Origin: Myxococcales bacterium
Lineage (GTDB): Bacteria; Myxococcota; Myxococcia; Myxococcales; Myxococcaceae
Length of the DNA stretch: 42,252 bases
Direction of reading: 5' to 3'
Assembly (NCBI GenBank): GCA_016191815.1
Contig: JACPVI010000054.1
Span: 1-42,252 of the forward strand
In this document: piece after piece, positions 25,982 through 34,202 of the stretch
How the letters are laid out: each line of letters opens with the position of its first letter
Position numbering within the stretch: the stretch's first letter is position 1
Translations under genes and position numbers: made by a program
The notes under the pieces: generated by a model
Seen by the model: the letters and a program-made list of their open reading frames with translations, nothing else
What the model was told of the DNA's origin: nothing
The model's database searches: none

Positions 25982-27582
25982 GGCTGCGCGGGAGAGACTG
26001 GGCGTTCTACGTCCAGGCCGCCGGGCTGGTCGGCCTGTGGGGGCTGACCGGCATCGTGGTGTGGTGGTTCGTCTGGCGGGCGTATGACCTCCACCGTTTC
26101 GCCGACCAGTGGACGCCGGCGGTCGTGGTGGGCGCCGGCGTCTGTGCCTGCCTGGCGCTGTTCGCCTCGGTGATGACCTACGTCTTCCTCGCGGTGGGGG
26201 GGAGATCCGAAGGCAAGCCCCCGGATCTGCCGATCGACGAGGTGGAGCGGAAGTTGACCCACGGGGTCTTGCGTCCCTGGAGCTGGAAGGGCCGGGCGGT
26301 GGCGGCGGCGCTGTCGGTGGTGGTGGCCTGGGCGCTCTACTGTTGGTGGTACCAGCTCTCCAACGGCCTGGTGGTGACGGGACTGTCGAGGCCGGTGTTC
26401 TGGGCGCTCTACATCACCAACTTCGTCTTCTTCATCGGGATCTCCTACGGCGGCACCTTGGTCTCGGCCATCCTGCGCATCGCCAAGGGAGAGTGGCGCC
26501 GCCCCGTCACCCGCGCCGCCGAGGCGGTGGCGGTGCTGGTGCTGATGATGGGCGGCTGGAACATCTTCCTCGACCTGGGGCGCCCGGACCGGGTGGAGAA
26601 GCTGTTCGACCGGGGCCGACTGGAATCGCCGCTGGAGTGGGACGTGGTGGCGATCTCCACCTACGTGATCGGCTGCGTGCTCTATCTCTACCTGCCGCTC
26701 ATCCCCGACCTGGGGATGCTCCGGAACCGGGTGAAGGGCTGGCGGAAGCCCATCTACCACCTGTTCTCCTTCGGGTGGACCGGGGCCGAGGCCCAGAAGC
26801 AAGCGCTCGAGCGGGCCATCTCGGTGACCGCGGTGATGATCGTCCCGATCGCCGTCTCGGTGCACAGCGTGGTGGGCTGGGTGTTCGCCCTCACCGTGCA
26901 GCCGATGTGGCACTCCACCATCCTCGGGCCATACTTCGTCCTGGGAGCGATGTTCTCCGGAGTGGCGGCGCTGATCCTCGTCCTCGCGGTGCTGCGCCGG
27001 GCGATGCGGCTTCAAGACTTCATCCGCCCGGTGCAGTTCGACTACCTGGGCATGCTCCTGTTGGTCCTCGCCTGCCTGTGGCTGTACTTCACCATCTCCG
27101 AGAACTTGACCGTCTACTGGGGCGCCGAGCACGCGGAGCTGGCGGTGCTGGTGGAGAAGCTCTCCGGCCGCTTCGCCCCGCTCTACTGGGTGATGCTGAT
27201 CGGCTGCTTCTTCCTCCCGCTGCTCCTCCTCTCGCGCAAGCGCACCCGGACCGTCGCCGGGACGGTGATCGCCTCCGCCGGGGTGGTGATCGGGATGTGG
27301 ATCGAGCGGTACACCATCGTGGTGCCCACCATGGAGGCGCCGCGCCTGCCGGTGGACGCTCCCCACTACTCCCCAAGCTGGGTCGAGCTGTCGCTGATGG
27401 CCGGCTGCTTCGCGATGTTCGGGCTGATGTACATGCTCTTCACCCGGCTGTTTCCGGTGGTCTCCCTCTGGGAGATGCGCGAGGGACGGGAAGTCTCCGC
27501 CGGCGAGGCCGCGGAGCGCATCCGCGCCTACTTCCCCTTTGGGGCCCCACAAGGCCCGGCGACTGATGGAGGCCGCCAATGA
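25978..27582 (+). CDS. NrfD/PsrC-family membrane subunit (quinone-interacting)
   Basis: 534 residues with about ten hydrophobic helices, for example FYVQAAGLVGLWGLTGIVVW, VVVGAGVCACLALFASVMTY, and MLLLVLACLWLYFTI. NIFLDLGRPDR matches the LGRP(E/D)R segment of the family. Members oxidise or reduce quinones at the membrane without haem. It is longer than classical NrfD (about 320-400) and nearer the length of ActC-like subunits. GTG start overlaps the preceding TGA. The pairing with the Fe-S subunit makes a quinone-linked module the likely function; direction of electron flow cannot be told. Confidence 0.92.
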   Translation: MRLRGRDWAFYVQAAGLVGLWGLTGIVVWWFVWRAYDLHRFADQWTPAVVVGAGVCACLALFASVMTYVFLAVGGRSEGKPPDLPIDEVERKLTHGVLRPWSWKGRAVAAALSVVVAWALYCWWYQLSNGLVVTGLSRPVFWALYITNFVFFIGISYGGTLVSAILRIAKGEWRRPVTRAAEAVAVLVLMMGGWNIFLDLGRPDRVEKLFDRGRLESPLEWDVVAISTYVIGCVLYLYLPLIPDLGMLRNRVKGWRKPIYHLFSFGWTGAEAQKQALERAISVTAVMIVPIAVSVHSVVGWVFALTVQPMWHSTILGPYFVLGAMFSGVAALILVLAVLRRAMRLQDFIRPVQFDYLGMLLLVLACLWLYFTISENLTVYWGAEHAELAVLVEKLSGRFAPLYWVMLIGCFFLPLLLLSRKRTRTVAGTVIASAGVVIGMWIERYTIVVPTMEAPRLPVDAPHYSPSWVELSLMAGCFAMFGLMYMLFTRLFPVVSLWEMREGREVSAGEAAERIRAYFPFGAPQGPATDGGRQ

Positions 27583-27809
27583 GGCGAGAAGGACCCTCGT
27601 TCCTCACCTGGCTGTGGGGGCTGTGCGCGCACCCGCCTTCACGGGCCCGCTGCTCCTCTTGCGGAGCCCAAGCCGCCGGTGGGGAAGCGGTGCGCCGGCT
27701 CGAGGCCGAAGGGCTTTCGGCGCTGGCCGAGCGCAGCCGGCTGTGTGCCGACTGCCGGAGGCTCGCACTGGCGGTGGCCGCGGCACAAAGGCTGGAGGGC
27801 GGGTCATGA
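27579..27809 (+). CDS. Small double-CxxC protein of the cytochrome operon
   Basis: 76 residues with RCSSCGAQ (about residue 24) and LCADCRRL (about residue 58), two CxxC pairs without the His needed for haem. No signal peptide is evident. It overlaps the NrfD gene by ATGA and the next cytochrome by ATGA, so it is translated with both. This fixed position argues for a role in complex assembly, metal or cluster handling, or redox sensing, none of it shown by the sequence. I recognise no family. Confidence 0.75.
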   Translation: MRREGPSFLTWLWGLCAHPPSRARCSSCGAQAAGGEAVRRLEAEGLSALAERSRLCADCRRLALAVAAAQRLEGGS

Positions 27810-29440
27810 AGCGCTCGGCATGCTGGGCGGCATCGGCGATCGCCTTGGTCGCCTGCGGGGTGGTGCGCGAGGAGCGCTTCGGCGAGCCGAGGTGTCCGGA
27901 GTTCTCCACCGCAATCCAGCCTATCCTCGGCGAGCGCTGCGCCTCCTGCCACTCTGGGCCGGCCCCGGCGGCGGGCTACTCGGTGGAGGGCCACCTCTCG
28001 GTGCTCTCCCGGCGAGACGACGGGAGCGCGCGGTTGGTTCCAGGGGATGCTCAGTCCGCCTTCCCGCGGGCGGTGCGCGGCGAGCTTCCCGATCACTCCG
28101 CGGTGCCGGAGCCGCAGTCGTCAGAGCTTCGCCGGTGGGCCGTCTCCTGTCGGGCGGCGCCTTCGGATTTCAAGGTCCACTTGAACGGGTGGATGAGCCC
28201 TCCGGACCCGGAGGAGTTCCACGGCCGGGTGCTCCGCCGGCAGGGCTACGCGCTTTTGGGGTGCCGCGATTGCCACGGGGCGGATCTCAAGGGCGGCCAG
28301 GTGCACATCGGCTGCGACCGCTGCCACCCCGGCGGCCCGTTGGACTGCGGCGTCTGCCACGGAGACTCCACCTCGGCGGCGCCGCCGAGGGATCTCTCCG
28401 GTGCGAGAGCGACCACCTCGATCGGGGTCGGCGCGCACCGGCGACACGTGACCGACGGTCCCAATCACCGGGCCTTCGACTGCACCACCTGCCACGAGAA
28501 GCCGCAGGCCGCCGAGGACGAGGGCCACACTCTCCGCGGCGGTCAGGTCGATCCGGCGCCCGCGGAGGTCAAGCTCCAGGCGACCGCCGGCGCCGAGGCG
28601 AGGTGGGATCGCGCGTCGGCGACCTGCTCGGGGACGTACTGCCACTCTCCGAGGCCGGCAGATGGCCGCGCCACCAACCCTTCGCCCAGGTGGACCTCGG
28701 TGGGCGAAGGCCAGGCGGCGTGCGGGGCCTGCCACGGGAATCCTCCGGAGGGACACACCGACGCCGCCTGCGAGCGCTGCCACCGGAGGGCGTTCGCCGC
28801 AGGCCGCCCGATCTTGGGAATGCACCTCAACGGGACGGTGGAGGCCGGCGATGCCCAGGGCACTTGCTCCGGTTGCCATGGAGACGCTTCGAGCCCGGCC
28901 CCGCCGCCGGACGTGCGAGGGGAAACCTCGGAGAGCTTCGCCACCGTGGGAGCCCACCGCTCGCACCTCGAGGCGAGGCATTCGCTGCGCGGCCCGATCG
29001 AGTGCGGGGAGTGCCACCTCGTGCCTTTGGAGCTGAAGTCCCCGGGACACATCGACTCTGCTGCCCCGGCGGAGGTCTTCCCTCCCGGCGCCGGCTCTCT
29101 CGCCCGGGCGGACAGCGCGAGCCCCAGCTACGACTCGGCGACCGCGAGCTGCTCTTCGGTGTACTGCCACGGCGGCGGAACCCGCCACGGGAAGGACACC
29201 GCGCCGACCAAGCTCCCCTCGCCGGTGTGGACCGCCGGCGTCTCCCAGGCGGTGTGCGGCGCCTGCCACGGAATCCCGCCGGAGGACGGGTCCACCTTCC
29301 ACCCGGGGAAGAGGCTCGGCGACTGCGTCAACTGCCACTCCTCCAGCGTCACCGCGGGCGGTTCGATCAAGGTCGCGCGCGACGCGAACGGAAACCTCAC
29401 CTCCACTCACCTCGACGGCCAGGTCCAGACCAACCCTTGA
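27806..29440 (+). CDS. 13-haem lipoprotein cytochrome with CX2CH and CX4CH sites
   Basis: 544 residues. The signal ends in ALVAC (lipobox). Eleven CXXCH sites (CASCH, CRDCH, CDRCH, CGVCH, CTTCH, CGACH, CERCH, CSGCH, CGECH, CGACH, CVNCH) and two CX4CH sites (CSGTYCH, CSSVYCH). Each CX4CH starts a similar block: a W, then ACGACHG(N/I)PPE, then another haem, so a module of about 200 residues is duplicated. This CX4CH/CX2CH arrangement is known in Geobacter and Anaeromyxobacter surface cytochromes. A lipid anchor and final position in the operon make it the likely outer-surface partner of the conduit. It ends 1 bp before the first 60-bp repeat. Confidence 0.9.
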   Translation: MKRSACWAASAIALVACGVVREERFGEPRCPEFSTAIQPILGERCASCHSGPAPAAGYSVEGHLSVLSRRDDGSARLVPGDAQSAFPRAVRGELPDHSAVPEPQSSELRRWAVSCRAAPSDFKVHLNGWMSPPDPEEFHGRVLRRQGYALLGCRDCHGADLKGGQVHIGCDRCHPGGPLDCGVCHGDSTSAAPPRDLSGARATTSIGVGAHRRHVTDGPNHRAFDCTTCHEKPQAAEDEGHTLRGGQVDPAPAEVKLQATAGAEARWDRASATCSGTYCHSPRPADGRATNPSPRWTSVGEGQAACGACHGNPPEGHTDAACERCHRRAFAAGRPILGMHLNGTVEAGDAQGTCSGCHGDASSPAPPPDVRGETSESFATVGAHRSHLEARHSLRGPIECGECHLVPLELKSPGHIDSAAPAEVFPPGAGSLARADSASPSYDSATASCSSVYCHGGGTRHGKDTAPTKLPSPVWTAGVSQAVCGACHGIPPEDGSTFHPGKRLGDCVNCHSSSVTAGGSIKVARDANGNLTSTHLDGQVQTNP

Positions 29441-29441
29441 A

Positions 29442-29501
29442 GAGCCCGCAGTCCTAAAGGCGACGCGGGCTTCGACCTTGGCCCAATGGCGGGGGGTGAC
29501 G
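29442..29501 (+). repeat. 60-bp direct repeat, left copy
   Basis: Identical over 60 bp to 38422-38481, in the same orientation; identity stops at mismatches on both sides. It starts 1 bp after the stop of the 13-haem lipoprotein gene. Inside is an inverted repeat AGCCCGC / GCGGGCT (15-nt loop), which could be a recombinase site arm or the cytochrome operon terminator. Confidence 0.85.
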
Positions 29502-29668
29502 CCGGGAGCTCCGCCTCGGAGAGCACCCGCTCGGGCAGCGGCTCGCCGAGCAATCCGATCTTCCATATCGCGACACGGTCCTGTCCTGCGGTCAACGTGG
29601 GCGCGACCGCGGGCGCGACAACCCACGGCCGGCGCGGCGACCGGCCGCCGGGCTATGCTCGGCCGCGC

Positions 29669-31747
29669 ATGTTGCGGGCGTTCGGCCTCGTCTTCCTCGC
29701 CGGCTGCTCGGCCGGTCCAGCCACCTCGTTCGAGGCCTACCGCGGCCCCGAGGGTCCCGGCTACTACTGCCCGCCCCGCTTCGAGGTGGACGCCGAGCGG
29801 CGCGGCTGCCTGCCGGTGTTGCCCGCCTCGCCCTGCCCCGCCGGCACGATGCCGGTGCTCGGCGAGGCGACCTGCGCGCCGGTGGGCGTGCGCGCCTGCC
29901 CCGCGTGGGCCGAGACGGATCCGTCCGGCTGGGGTTGCCGCGAGAAGCTCCCGGTGTCCGACTGCGCGGGCGCCACCATGGAGAAGCTGGGCAGCACCGC
30001 GTGCGTCCCGATCGGCGACTGCAACCAGCCCTTCCCACCGGCGGGCGCCACGCTGTTCGTCGACGACAGCTACCCGGCCGGCCAGCTCGACGCCACGCAC
30101 TTCGCCACCATCGCCGCCGCGCTCGCCGCCGCCACCGCGGGAGCCGTCATCGCCGTCGAGGCCGGCACCTACCCGGAGTCGCTCTTCCCCCGAGTGCCCC
30201 TGCGCATCGCGGGCCGCTGCGCTGAGCGGGTGAGCCTGACCGGCCGCGGCGGGCCCGAGCCGGGCATCCAGCCGTTCCGGAACGTCGGCGTGGTGGAGAT
30301 CTCCGGCATGACCATCTCCGGCCAGCGCGGCGGAGTGGTCGCGCTCGAGGGCAACGACGTCCGGGTGGCCGACTGCCTGCTCACGCAGAACCGCGACTCG
30401 GGGCTGGTGGTGGTCGGCGGGAAGGCCACGGTGCGGAGCAGCCGCATCTCCGACAGCCTCCCGGCGGCGAACGGAGATCTCGGCTTCGGCGTGTGGGCCT
30501 CGCTGGGCGGCCGCGCGGAGCTCGACGGGGTCGCGGTGACCGGCAACGTGAAGAACGGCGTGGTGATCAAAGACGCCAACAGCACCGGCCGCGTCTCGGG
30601 CTCGGTCGTGCGCAACACCCGGCTGGATCCGACCGGCCACGCCGGCAAGGGAGTGGAGGCCGGGTTCGGCGGCAGCGTCGAGGTGGCCGGCTCGGCGCTG
30701 GTGTCGAACCACTCGGCGAACTTCGCGGTGATGAGCGCCTCGCGCGGCACGGTGGCCGACTCGGTGCTGCGCGACGGCCGCGCCGACCAACTCGGCCGCT
30801 TCGGCCACGGCGTGGAGGTCGACAGCGGCTCCACGGTGACCATCGAGCGCTCCACCCTCTCCGAGAACCGCGAGTGGGCGCTGGTGGCGCTGCAGCAGAG
30901 CACCTCGGCCAAGCTGATCGACACCACCGTGCGCGGCCCGGCGGCGAGCACCGGGTTGGCGGGCGGGCTGACCGCGCAATACGGCGCCGCGCTCGAGCTG
31001 ACCGGCTCGGCGGTGGTGGAGGCCGGGACGGTCGGGCTGCGACTGGAGGAGTCGCGCGGATCGATGACGCGGTCTTTGGTGCGCGGCACGCGGTACCAGA
31101 CCGCCGTCAACGCCGGCCTGGGCCAGGGCGTGATCGCCGGCTTCGCCTCGTCGTTCTCGGCGACCGAGGCGGCGCTGCTCGACAACCAGAGCGCCGGGCT
31201 GGTGGCGGGCGGCCCGGGCGCCGCTCCGAGCGAGGCGTTGCTGCAATACGTCGTCGCCGCCGGCACGCGCGCCGACTCGAACGGCGACTTCGGCTACGGC
31301 GTCGAGGCCTCCGACGGAGCGCTGCTCGAGCTTCACTACTCGGTGGCGCTGGCCAACGCCGGCGCGGGCGTGGTGATCGGGCTGACCGGCACGCGGGCGA
31401 CGATTCGCGAGGTGGTGTCGCTGGGCCATGGGGGCGCGCGCAGCGGCCACGGCCTGGTCTGCGCCGACGGCGCCACCGCGCGGGTGCTCGGCGGAACGTT
31501 CCGCGACAACTCGGGAATCGGGCTGGCGTTCGGCCGGTGCAGCGGGACCGTCGAGCGCGGCTTCGTCGCGGCGAACGGGGTCGGCATCCACGCGCAGGGC
31601 GGCACGGTGATCGAAGAGGTCGAGGCCGTCGGCGACCCGCTGCCGAACGTGGTGCGCGTCTCCAGCGCCACCAGGTTCCTCGACAACCAATCGCGCACCG
31701 GCACCGGAACGGTGACCTTGCCGAGCACCCACGGCCTGCAGCGCTGA
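29669..31747 (+). CDS. Lipoprotein with parallel beta-helix (pectate-lyase-like) repeats
   Basis: 692 residues from the ATG at 29669, chosen because LVFLAGC then gives a proper lipobox (Cys about residue 13). Residues 30-125 are Cys-rich with several CPAG/CVPIG type loops. From about residue 130 (LFVDDSYPAG...FATIAAALAAA...AGTYPESL) to the end there are short strand-turn repeats such as VRVADCLLTQNRDSGLVVV, the pattern of right-handed parallel beta-helices. These serve as polysaccharide lyases or adhesins; no catalytic cluster can be identified. Isolated gene, first in the repeat-bounded segment. Confidence 0.8.
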   Translation: MLRAFGLVFLAGCSAGPATSFEAYRGPEGPGYYCPPRFEVDAERRGCLPVLPASPCPAGTMPVLGEATCAPVGVRACPAWAETDPSGWGCREKLPVSDCAGATMEKLGSTACVPIGDCNQPFPPAGATLFVDDSYPAGQLDATHFATIAAALAAATAGAVIAVEAGTYPESLFPRVPLRIAGRCAERVSLTGRGGPEPGIQPFRNVGVVEISGMTISGQRGGVVALEGNDVRVADCLLTQNRDSGLVVVGGKATVRSSRISDSLPAANGDLGFGVWASLGGRAELDGVAVTGNVKNGVVIKDANSTGRVSGSVVRNTRLDPTGHAGKGVEAGFGGSVEVAGSALVSNHSANFAVMSASRGTVADSVLRDGRADQLGRFGHGVEVDSGSTVTIERSTLSENREWALVALQQSTSAKLIDTTVRGPAASTGLAGGLTAQYGAALELTGSAVVEAGTVGLRLEESRGSMTRSLVRGTRYQTAVNAGLGQGVIAGFASSFSATEAALLDNQSAGLVAGGPGAAPSEALLQYVVAAGTRADSNGDFGYGVEASDGALLELHYSVALANAGAGVVIGLTGTRATIREVVSLGHGGARSGHGLVCADGATARVLGGTFRDNSGIGLAFGRCSGTVERGFVAANGVGIHAQGGTVIEEVEAVGDPLPNVVRVSSATRFLDNQSRTGTGTVTLPSTHGLQR

Positions 31748-31979
31748 GCTGGGCGGCGGCGTGCGCAATCGCGCGCCTCGCTGCCCGACCGGCGCTCCAG
31801 AGTCCGAATCAGCACGCGCTCTTACGCTCGGATCGCCGATTGCCGTGGAGCCTGGGCACCGGCGCAGACAAAAGTCTCATGGCTTGCGCCGCGACCGCCG
31901 CTCCCGCTGGTGTCGGGGCGGCGGCTCCTTTTCCGTCCGGCCTCGCTGGATCAGCGCTTCCGCCGCGCGCGCCCCCTCC

Positions 31980-32234
31980 GAGGGTGGCCACCAGCTTCTT
32001 CGGCGCCTGGGCGCGGTAGCTCTCGTCGATCCACGCCTTGAGCATCTCCACCGGCGGCAACCGGCCCCCGGGGAACTGCGCGGTCACCCAGCCGTTCTTG
32101 CCGAGCCCGTAGCCGGTCGGCTCGGTGAAGGGCAGCGTCAGGGCGATGCCGCTCGACTGCGGGAGCTTGCACGAGATGCTGAACGGCTGCCCCTCGATGC
32201 TGAGGTACGCGAACGTCTTGTCGTCTGCCGCGAC
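31980..32234 (-). pseudogene. YjbR/MmcQ-family fragment
   Basis: On the minus strand one frame reads [35 protein letters not shown] and then [15 protein letters not shown], matching the C-terminal half of small YjbR/MmcQ (DUF419) proteins. There is no start codon in frame ahead of the matching part, the usual N-terminal 30-40 residues are absent, and the end runs on into low-complexity sequence. The front would lie where the marR promoter now is. The rest of the 575 bp between 31747 and 32323 holds no gene I can support. Confidence 0.55.
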
Positions 32235-32322
32235 CTGACGGTGGAGGACAGAACGCCGGCGCCGGCCTGGGGGTGGGAGGTTTGACCGATCCGCCGAAAG
32301 CCTGTTATCGAGCTATTCCGTA

Positions 32323-32814
32323 ATGCAGAATATCAGCCCAAAAGATGATTTGATCCGCGACGTGCGGCGTTTCAAGGAGCTGATGATCGGCTTCGGGCGC
32401 CGGCGCTCGCTGCGCGACCCGGTCGCCGCCGCGGTCGAGGAGCTCGAGCTGAGCCCGCCGCAGATCCACACGCTCCTGTGGGTCGGCCACGAGGGCCAGC
32501 TCACCATGGGCGAGGTCGCCCAGCGCCTCGGCGTCAGCGAGAAGACGGTCACCGGCATCATCGACCGCCTCGAACGGCGCCACCTGGTCAGCCGCGAGCG
32601 CGGCGATGCCGACCGCCGCGTGGTGCGCTGCAAACTCACCAAGACCGGTGAGAAGGTCTACCACCACCTCGACGAGCTCACTTCGCGCGCCATGGGCCAG
32701 TTCCTCGGCCTGCTCGACCGCGAGGATCGTCAGCTGCTGTTCCGGCTCCTCGAGAAGGTGCAGCGGAAGATCGAAAGCGCCACCGCCGCGGCACGAAAGG
32801 CGGCCCAGCAATGA
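32323..32814 (+). CDS. MarR-family transcriptional regulator
   Basis: 163 residues. The winged helix runs about residues 45-110: LSPPQIHTLLWVGHEGQLTM, then VAQRLGVSEKTVTGIIDRLE as the helix-turn-helix and recognition helix, then RRHLVSRERGDADRRVVRC as the wing with the conserved DxR. Helical ends form the dimer interface. The TGA overlaps the start of the outer-membrane efflux gene (ATGA), so it is the first gene of the efflux operon and most likely its autoregulated repressor. TTGACC at 32282-32287 with 17 bp to a weak TTATCG box could be the promoter. Confidence 0.9.
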   Translation: MQNISPKDDLIRDVRRFKELMIGFGRRRSLRDPVAAAVEELELSPPQIHTLLWVGHEGQLTMGEVAQRLGVSEKTVTGIIDRLERRHLVSRERGDADRRVVRCKLTKTGEKVYHHLDELTSRAMGQFLGLLDREDRQLLFRLLEKVQRKIESATAAARKAAQQ

Positions 32815-34202
32815 TCCCGATGATGGTGGTGGCCGCGGCGCTCGCGGCGCCGGGCGTGCTCACGCTCGAGCAGGCGCAGCGTGAGGCGAACCAGCGCAAC
32901 GCCGACCTCGGCGCCGCCCGGGCGCGGCTCGATCAAGCCCGCGAGCTGTCCAGCAAGGCTTGGGCGGGCTACCTGCCGCAGCTCACCGCCGGCGGCGCGT
33001 ATACCTACAACTCGGTCGAGGCGAAGATCGCGCTGCCCACCGGCTACTACATCCGCAACGTCTACGTGCCCCAGGGGCCCGAGTTCGACCCGTCGCGCGA
33101 GCCGGGCATCGACAACCCGCCCGGCGCGCCCACTCCGTACCTCATGGTGCCGTCCGGCCTCATGGAGGCGGTGATCCAGAAGCAGCACCAGTTCGCCGGC
33201 CAGGTGCAGCTCGGCCAGGCGGTGGTGGCGCCCGCTTTGTGGTTCGCCATCGCCAATGCCGGCCGCGCCGAGGACCTCTCCGAGCTGTCCATCGAGGCCG
33301 CGCGCCGCGAGGTGCTCTTCGGCGCCACCCGGCTCTACTACGGCGCCGTCGGGCTCGAGGAGGCCACCGCGCTGCAGGAGCGGTTGCTCCAGGCCAACGC
33401 CGAGCACGAGAAGGACGCCAAGGTGCGCTTCGAGGCCGGCGCGGCGCCGAAGATCGCCTGGCTGCGCGCGCAGATCGAACGCGCCCGCTCGGAGCAGGAC
33501 GTCAAGCGCACCCGCATCGCCTTCGAGTCGGCCAAGAGCGCGCTGGCCGCCCTGCTCGACCGCGACCCCGACTTCGAGGTCGAGCGGCCCGAGCCTCCCG
33601 AGCTGTCCGCGCCCGTCGAGCGCGCTCCGCTCGACGAGCGCCCCGACGTGCTCGCCGCGCGCCAGGCGGTGGAGCTGGCCGAGGGCAACCGCAGGATGGC
33701 CTGGGCCAAGTACGCGCCCAACCTCGGGCTGTTCGCGCGCTACCAGGCGGCCAACGCCAAGGGCTTCACCGGCGAGTACGGCGCGTACGTCGCCGGGCTC
33801 AGCCTCAACTGGACGTTGTGGGACGGCGGACTGCGCGAGGCCGAGCTGCGCGAAGCCGACGCCAAGGTGGCCGAGGCCCGGGAGTCGTTGCGCGCGGTGG
33901 AGGCGAGGGCGAAGGACGAGGTGCGCCGCGCCCTGCTCGATCTGGAAAGCGCCCGCGCCAACCGCGTCAAGGCCGAGGAGCAGGCCAAGCTGGCGCGCGA
34001 GAACGCCGCGCTGGTGAAGGCCAACTTCGAGGCGGGCGCGGCCACCTACCTCGAGGTCACCGACGCCAACTCGGCGCTGCTCGGCGCGGAGCTGGCGGGC
34101 ATCTCCGAATCGCTCGGCACGGAATTGGCCGCCCTCCAGTTGCTCAAGGCCGCCGGCCGGTTCGACCCGCTGCGGGAATCGCCCCGAGGAGCACGACCAT
34201 GA
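32811..34202 (+). CDS. TolC-family outer-membrane efflux protein
   Basis: 463 residues. Short signal peptide (MIPMMVVAAALAAPG). Two repeats of the family: LTLEQAQREANQRNADLGAA near the start and ERPDVLAARQAVELAEGNRR midway, each leading to long helices. Between them are strand-forming segments with PQLTAGGAYTYNS and APNLGLFARYQ, the barrel strands. C-terminal EAGAATYLEVTDANSALL is typical. It forms a trimeric exit duct for the tripartite pump encoded with it. It starts inside the marR stop codon and its own stop overlaps the next gene. Confidence 0.92.
   Translation: MIPMMVVAAALAAPGVLTLEQAQREANQRNADLGAARARLDQARELSSKAWAGYLPQLTAGGAYTYNSVEAKIALPTGYYIRNVYVPQGPEFDPSREPGIDNPPGAPTPYLMVPSGLMEAVIQKQHQFAGQVQLGQAVVAPALWFAIANAGRAEDLSELSIEAARREVLFGATRLYYGAVGLEEATALQERLLQANAEHEKDAKVRFEAGAAPKIAWLRAQIERARSEQDVKRTRIAFESAKSALAALLDRDPDFEVERPEPPELSAPVERAPLDERPDVLAARQAVELAEGNRRMAWAKYAPNLGLFARYQAANAKGFTGEYGAYVAGLSLNWTLWDGGLREAELREADAKVAEARESLRAVEARAKDEVRRALLDLESARANRVKAEEQAKLARENAALVKANFEAGAATYLEVTDANSALLGAELAGISESLGTELAALQLLKAAGRFDPLRESPRGARP

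Noticed and set aside
22712-27582. Complete alternative complex III.
   Set aside because: The cytochrome, Mo-like, Fe-S and NrfD subunits fit, but no ActD or second NrfD (ActF) gene is present, so the set matches Qrc-like complexes at least as well.
28121-31768. Minus-strand frame of 1215 codons.
   Set aside because: It crosses the cytochrome gene, the repeat and the beta-helix gene, all of which have clear motifs on the plus strand.
32282-32310. Definite promoter for the marR operon.
   Set aside because: TTGACC is good and spacing is 17 bp, but the -10 box TTATCG is poor; mentioned only as a possibility with the gene.
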